Source: Loxodes magnus
Taxonomy: Eukaryota > Ciliophora > Karyorelictea > Loxodida > Loxodidae
DNA length: 64,000 nt
Assembly: GCA_946699065.1 (NCBI GenBank)
Contig: CAMPDV010001030.1
Span: 80,789 to 144,788, forward strand
Reading direction: 5' to 3'
In this document: positions 57,783 through 64,000 of the stretch, in pieces
How positions within the stretch are numbered: the first letter of the stretch is position 1
Layout of the letters: the number at the start of each line of letters is the position of its first letter
Position numbers and translations under genes: made by a program
Notes under the pieces: model-generated
Told to the model about the DNA's origin: nothing
The model's database searches: none
Seen by the model: only the letters and a program-made list of their open reading frames with translations

Positions 57783-58790
57783 ATGAATTATGAATAAGAA
57801 ATATAGCAAATAATCTCGAAAAATAATACCCAAAAATCTTAAGTCTCTGAATTAAAAGAATAAATTAGGTTTCCGTTATTAACTGCAGTAAAGATATATT
57901 AAGAAAATAGCTAATTAAAAAAAATAATTAAGCAACAAATAGGAAAAAGAAGAATAAATTTTCAGCTATAGAAATAGAAGAAAGAATCAACTAGTTTACT
58001 GCACATTAATAGTTACCAATTTAGAAAAAATAAAACAACATTGACCCTTAAAATATTGAGAAAGAATAAAAATTTAATTATACATATAAAGAAATATGTT
58101 AAGACATTGATTCTGCAAGAGGAAGCAACATCTAGTGAGATATTACTTACTCTTTAGAATTAAGTGAAGAATAGGAGAAAATAGAATTTTAAGAAAACGG
58201 AATATTTCATTGCCCTCTAGAAGGTTAATCGATATTTTATCAAGGAATAGAGCTTCATGAATCAAATAACGGAAGCGAGCAATAAATTGATAAAGAAAAT
58301 ACAATAAGGAACTACAGGACATATAGAATTAAGAGGGGAAGAAGATTTACCTTTAAAATAAGATGAAGACTGAGCTAAAGACTAAGAATAATTAAAATTT
58401 TATGAAGATTTCAAAGGAAAAGAGAAAACATTTTATAGGAAGAAATATAATTGAATTAAAGTGTGTTTATTTAGTAATGGTGGGGTCCATTATAATTAAT
58501 TATTATTGAGCATAATATTTTAAATAGGTTGGAGTAATCTTTAACTTGAGTATGACTTAAATTCAAGGACCAGAAATTACTTTATGGTGAAGAACCGAAC
58601 AAGAATCTTGGTAGGAGTCATGAGAGACAAGACTGAAGAGAAGCATCAAGTAACGCTATTGATGAAAGATGCCCAGATACTTAGTCTCTTAAGAAGCATT
58701 TTGATCACGACCTATATAAGACAAGATTCATAAGTGAATGGTAGCACTGTGGAAGACTTCAACAAAGAATTTTTTTAACTTTAAAAAATC
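57783..58790 (+). pseudogene. ORF-A, copy 2
   Basis: ATG 57783 (MNYEQEIQQIISKNNTQ). An extra A near 57834 moves the reading into a coil-like frame not used in copy 1 (SQVSELKEQIRF, YQENSQLKKIIKQQ). Later parts (WDITYSLELSEEQEKIEFQE, WVWLKFKDQKLLYGEEPNKN, REASSNAIDERC) are in another frame. The C-terminal match to ORF-B is better here than in copy 1. A consensus of both copies would be needed to define the protein. Confidence 0.45.
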
Positions 58791-60203
58791 TTTATTAAAG
58801 AGCTGAGTGCCATTGAGGTGTTAAGTGTTCTGTAATTATATTTATTATTTATTATTATTATTTATAAGTATAAACATTTTATTTTCTAATAATTTTTATA
58901 GTTTGAATAAACCTAAATATATTAATATTTTGGTTTAGTATAATTTGTTAAATATAATTATGATATTTTAACTAAATGCAAGTCTTATTTATATATTAAT
59001 AAAATAAATTTAAATAAACAATTTTTCATAGTAAATGAAGAACATTAAAATTTTTATACTTGAAGATTAGTTACTCTTGAATAAAGTGATTGAATTAAGA
59101 AGAATAACAACGAGAAGTTTTTAAATAACTTATAACATTGCAAATGGTTACAGGAAAGGAATTTAAATTTATAGAAAACTCTAAAGTGCTTAATTATTGA
59201 TGTAAACAAACACGATAATCATTTATTTCAATTATTGTTATATTTTTTATAGTCACTCATCCTAATTGTTCAGTAATAAAATATATATGTAAACTTTATT
59301 CCAAAAAAATTTGTTAGAATCTTTTTCAGAGTCTTGCAATTAATAAAGGGAATTTATTTTCGTTAAGTTTGAATCTGTGAGTTACTTTTAAAATATATAA
59401 TTAATATAGTAATCTTTATTATCTAATAGATTTTACGTTTAAAAGTATTTTAATTTTATGAAAATAAAAAAAATTTGAGATAAAAAAAAATAATATAGTT
59501 CAAAGATTCAAAGCTATTAAGCAAACTATATTATTTTTAATTTAATTTAATTTTAATAGTTTCAAAAATGTTCTTAATCAAAAGAGAATTAATCTATCAT
59601 TTGTTTAATGAAGAGAAATAGATATCTTTGAAATAAAAAATAACACTATTACTTTATTTAAAAATTATTTAATTTCTATATTATTATTTGCTTATTCATT
59701 TACTTTAGTAGAAGAGTAAGACTTTTGTTAAAATATTTAATTATATTTCATTTACTAAACTAAAAATTAGAAAAAAAAAGTATAAAAAAATTTAAAAAAA
59801 TAAAAAAAAAAACATTAAAAATAAAAGCACGTAAATTCGAAATACCTTAATATTTAAAATTTATTTAAATCTTTTTAAATAAAAATAAAAATTTAAACAA
59901 GAAAGAATAAAAATATCAGCAATATCATTTTCAAATAAAAAAAAATGACTAAATTTTAGAATTATAAAATAGATATAAATTATATTAACTAGTTTTTATC
60001 GATAATTCAATTATTTTTTTACATCATTTTCTTTACTTTAAAAATATTTCATTTTTTTATTTCGAATTTTAAAATATTTTGGGGTAAATTTAATCTTCAT
60101 CTAATTAAATTCAAATCTCTTAACCTATTTATGAGATTAATTAATGAAAATTTAATATATTTAAATTATTTTATACTGCTTAATCATTTAAAATTCCATA
60201 TTT

Positions 60204-61097
60204 ATATAAAAAGTTAAAAGTATAAAAGCTTTGTTAAAGCCTTAGTAATCAGCCATCTGACCTATTCTATCAGCTTGTCTCCATTAATCTGTCTTGAATT
60301 CCTACTAGGCTTACTTAGGGCTGTGTAGCACTTCATTAGCGCACTATCCTTTAATATTCTGAATAGTTTTCATCTTGCATGTAGCGTTCCTAATTATTTC
60401 TCCAAGGATTAAGATTTGAATTAAAGGAATTTTTTTCTATAAATTTTTCCACTTTATGTTGGATATATCCTAAATAGTTTTTCTAAAAATATCTTATTTA
60501 ATCTTTCTTTAAATTTCGCTTAGTTAGTAGCAGTATTTTCATTGGTGTTATTTATTGCACACGTAGCATTTTATTCTTCTTTTAAAACTATTATTCCTGT
60601 AACACTTATTTAATTTAAATTTACTACTTATTTTAAATAAACGTTTACTGTTTATTTTAATTTGAGGGCTTCATTTTCTATTTCCATAGGATCTGATTAA
60701 TTCTGTTAAAACGAAAATGGCATTACCTGAGTTTATTATTAAATTTAAAGAATTCTTTGTTCCAGTTTGTTTTCTATTTCTTATGATTATTAATATTGTT
60801 TCTCAAGTAAAGACGTTATTAGTTTTTTCTAATTTGTTCTACTTTATCAGTGAGGTATCTATTTTTTAAACAAAAACTTTTTTTATGACTTAGATAATAT
60901 TTATATTTGAGTTTGTGTCTGAAGCTTTTTTAATTCTGGATTTCCAAGTGGTTAATGTTCGTCATATCAATCATATTTCTCACTTTCACTCATTGTAATT
61001 ATTTCGTTTTTTTTATTTTTTAGAGAATTTTTCCTGTTTAAATGTTTTGTTCAAAGTTCTGTTATTTCTTAGAAAGCCATTTTATATAATCATATAA
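60204..61097 (-). mobile_element. Z13: ORF1-like retroposon, absent from SD-A copy 1
   Basis: About 882 bp not present at the matching site in copy 1 (near 3955). A short repeat ATATAA flanks it (60204-60209, 61092-61097). Minus-strand ATG 61080 starts MAFQEITELWTKHLNRKNSL, with an acidic part (MSESEKYDWYDEHQPLGNPE) and coils (LLEKQYQQSQEIENKLEQRI, MEIENEALKLKQTVNVYLKQ). One frameshift leads to CYVC-NKQ-H-QWKY-C at about 60527-60565, a knuckle with three instead of four residues before His. As in Z1 and Z5, the ORF starts next to the element's 5' end. Confidence 0.8.
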
Positions 61098-61159
61098 TAA
61101 TAATAAAATATTAAAGTGACAACACTTTTTATTAGGATGCCAATAATTAGAGTTTTTAA

Positions 61160-61813
61160 AGGTTATTATTCTCATTAGATTTCATAGATGAATTCTTCTG
61201 AATTCTCTGGGTTATAAATTCTTATTATTTCCTAAATTTTTCATCTAGCTAAGGATTAGAAATCAAAATTGTACTATCATTTCCCAGATTTTCTTAGTGA
61301 TTCCATAATCTTTGATCTTTCTAAATATGAACTAAAATTTTTTCTCTAATTAGTCTTCCGTTTGGTATGCAGTAATTCCTAAATAATTTGTAAATATATC
61401 TTTCTATTTTTAAGTCTTACTTTGATTAAAGTATGTTGCAATTTCTTTTCTTGTGTCTATATTTTTTGCAGTGTCAGCATTCAAGTTTTCTTTTATATGC
61501 AAAGACTGAAGAAGAATTCTGTTTTTCTCTTAACTCTGAATTAGTTAATTTTCTGATAAAAGTTTTATAATTCTCCTTTCAATAGTATTTAATTACGATT
61601 CCATATATTAGAAGAGACTAATATTAAATTTTTATTTAGGTTCTATTCATTGATCAACTTGTTGATAGTTATCATAAAAGATTAAGTTTTTTATTTTAAA
61701 TCTTAAACTTCTTTGTTAGTTCTAATTGTCCAATTTTAGCATGAAGAAATCATTACTTAAGTCTTGCTAATTATTAGGTTTTGTTGGAGAGATCAGTTAT
61801 TTCTTAGGAGCAT
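61160..61813 (-). pseudogene. Z3 copy in SD-A copy 2
   Basis: ATG 61813. The coil reads better than in copy 1 (NKEVQDLKQKTQSFMITINK) because of one base less near 61712. The knuckle is CWHC-KKYR-H-KKRN-C (Gly to Arg), still in a different frame from the start. Confidence 0.62.
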
Positions 61814-63116
61814 TTTATTTTATAATTAATAATAAAATTTAAATTAAAAAAGGATATTCTAAAGAAGAGAGAAAAGGTTTAGTCTCTTAATAACTTATAA
61901 ATAAAACTTTTAAAGAATTTATTTTATGAAATGTTAATTTAAATAGATTCATTATAAGTTATAACTATTTTGAGAGAAGATAATACTCTTAATAAGCATT
62001 AATTTTAAATTTTTCTATTTATTATTATTTTTATTTAAATATAAGTAATCTTAAAAATGTTATATAAATCATTTTTATTATTTAATTAATTTTAAATTAT
62101 CATGCTATGTGCATTCAAACTGATTAAGCATTTTAATAATATTTAAGATCAAAATATTAAATATCTTGCTTTATTTTCATTTATAGAGATTAAAATTTAA
62201 AATAAAGTATAATATTTAAGAAGTAAATTACTTTAAAACTAAAATACAGTCTTTAAATTCTTTTAAAGGATATTAAATTTAGAGTAATAATATATTAAAG
62301 TAAGTAGAGTTAATAAAAGCTTTTTAAATTAGAACAATTAAATTATCTTATTTATAAAATTTAATTTGTAAGAAATGTAGCTTAAATGTTTTAAATTATT
62401 AACTAAATCTTTTAACGTACTCTTTAATATATTTCCTAGTATAAGAAGTTGATAAAAGACTTAAAAGATAGAAAATAATTATAAAATAATATTAAAATAG
62501 TTTTTTATTTAATAGGGTATTTGACATTCTAAACCTTAATAAAAAGAGTTCTTCAATATAAAAAATAAATAAAAAATTTAGTTAAATTTTAAACTAAAAG
62601 AGCTTTTAACACCTTTATTTGCAAGGATTGGTTCTTTCAATTATAGAAAATAGTAAATGTTATTTAAATCTCATCTTAATATCATCGTTTTCAATTACTT
62701 TTGCTATATTCTCATCTTTATTTCTCCCTTTTTTTTCTAAAATTATTGCTTAATTTTTCTATTACTAAAAAAATAAATAAATATTAAAAATAAAATAAAA
62801 TAAAATTCTAAGAGAGATATTAATATTTGCAAAAGTTAAAAAAATAAGAATATAGCAATAAAGACAAAAATATTAAAGTTATTACTAAAAGATAGAAATT
62901 TATATATATATCTAAGAAGTAAAAAAAATTTAGTTAAGCAAAACAAAATTAAGAGAATATAGTTCGAATATTTACAGTTAATAGAGAAGATATTATATAA
63001 ATAAAAGCTTAAATAAGTAAATAGTATGATAGAAATAAAAAATAAAATGTATTTAAAGAATAGTTATAATTAATTAAAGACATTTTTAGTAAATATCTAT
63101 TTATTCAAATTAGCTT
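61814..63116. other. Kinase 3' flank (SD-A copy 2), no gene seen
   Basis: Matches 4665-5959. AT-rich, non-coding as far as visible. Confidence 0.6.
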
Positions 63117-64000
63117 AAAAATTAAAAGTGCTTTATTCTAAGTTGTTAATAAGTTCTCAAGAATTTTGGCTTCCCAGAATTTGCTAAAAAAGTTTAATTT
63201 TTTGATTCTTGACTTGACTATTATTAAATTTGAAATGTTTATTCAGGAATAATCTCAAGATAATTTTCGTTCTAACTTAAATTTTATTTTTCTTGATTGC
63301 TGTTTAAAATAATTTCTAGTACTTTTTCTTTTTAAATTTATTAAATCAATTACTCTGTCAATATTTGGTCTCTCGTTCGGATTTTGATGCCAACATTTAC
63401 AAATTAAACCCGAAAATCATTTTGGACAATTCTAAGGAATATCTTCTCTCTATCCCTATTGAACTTTTGCTATTACCACTTCATCTAGAGTTTCTTCCCA
63501 AGGAATCTTTCTCGAAGCTATTTCTCAAAACACCATCCCTAATGAATAAATATCTGATTATTTACTATATCTAGGGTTTTTCTCTAATATCTCTGGAGCC
63601 TTAAATCTTAAAGTCCCCACTTATTCTTAGTTGTTTAATGTTTTGGATTCTCTCTTAAGATATGAAAAACCAAAATCACAAATCATAGCTCTATTTTATT
63701 AATCCAAAATAAACATTCTTACTCTTTAAATCTCTATGTAAAATATTTTTATTATGAAGATACTAAAGACCTTAAGTTATATCGTAAGCAATTTAAAATC
63801 TTGTATTTCATAAAATTTCTTAGTTACTTTATAAAAATTCAAAAAGAGAACATTTTCCCATCTCAAGTATCAATGAATAAGGCGAAAGACGGAATCCATA
63901 AAGCTTTAATATGTTTTCATGATATAGCTCTGATAATAATTAAACTTCTCTTAAAAATTCTTCTTATGCTTTTATACTTAAATTCTGGTTAAATAATTCT
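63117..64000 (-). pseudogene. K5: TKL-like protein kinase, partial, frameshifted
   Basis: Minus strand, entering at the window edge in the N-lobe ([20 protein letters not shown]). It has [31 protein letters not shown], then an extra T (GTTTATTTTGG for GTTATTTTGG) that breaks the frame just after the catalytic loop. In the next frame it continues normally with [23 protein letters not shown] and CWHQNPNERPNI. The base missing in K1 is present here, and the base added here is absent in K1: the two copies have different lesions. Confidence 0.85.

Larger units (their letters stand above)
57105..64000. repeat. Segmental repeat SD-A, copy 2
   Basis: Collinear with 1-6841. It lacks Z1 and has Z13 inserted near 60210. 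Many differences from copy 1 are single-base indels in A/T runs. The right end is cut by the window inside kinase K5. Confidence 0.92.

Noticed and set aside
1-64000. CRISPR arrays, bacterial operons, rRNA genes
   Set aside because: No regularly spaced repeats, ribosome-binding patterns or rRNA-like conserved sequence were seen.

Overview
The window reads as nuclear DNA of a ciliate with a reassigned code. Intact kinase and kelch genes are only readable if TAA and TAG are glutamine and TGA is tryptophan inside genes but the terminator at their ends. This matches the karyorelictid code (NCBI table 27, as in Loxodes); the Condylostoma code (table 28) is a weaker alternative. The DNA is very AT-rich, with islands of better base balance that mostly coincide with coding sequence. 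Because all three standard stops can be sense codons, a long open frame proves little here. My calls rest on domain motifs, on similarity between copies inside the window, and on protein-like composition. All translations below use this code.

Layout. (1) 1-6841 and 57105-64000 are two diverged copies of one segment (SD-A); both run off the window. Each carries ORF-A, a zinc-knuckle ORF and a minus-strand kinase. (2) 5.9-23.1 kb holds a family of TKL-like protein kinases: K1 (-, frameshifted), K2 (+, intact), K3 (-, broken by an insertion) and K4 (+, intact); K5 (-, partial) is at the right end. An upstream partly hydrophobic region, T, precedes K1, K2 and K4. A tRNA-Arg(ACG) and two decayed tRNA-Leu copies lie in the same part. 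(3) 24281-46853 is an 11.29-kb head-to-tail tandem duplication. Each unit carries a small minus-strand gene, a kelch-repeat gene, ORF-B, several zinc-knuckle or coiled-coil ORFs, gene D, a 2.9-kb gene-poor block and the 5' part of a non-LTR retrotransposon. (4) 46.65-49.85 kb completes that retrotransposon (reverse transcriptase and a C-terminal zinc finger), interrupted by a better-balanced 190-codon ORF (gene G). (5) 49.85-57.1 kb is AT-rich with two compact gene candidates and further zinc-knuckle ORFs.

The dominant theme is a population of about 1-kb intronless elements, each essentially one ORF with a coiled coil and often a CCHC zinc knuckle, resembling LINE ORF1 proteins. Three have target-site duplications, and two have an empty site in a paralogous copy in this window. 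With the EN+RT element they look like a retroposon system in which single-ORF elements are probably moved in trans. Many copies carry single-base frameshifts. Some of these may be sequencing errors, but several differ between duplicates of the same locus and so are testable.
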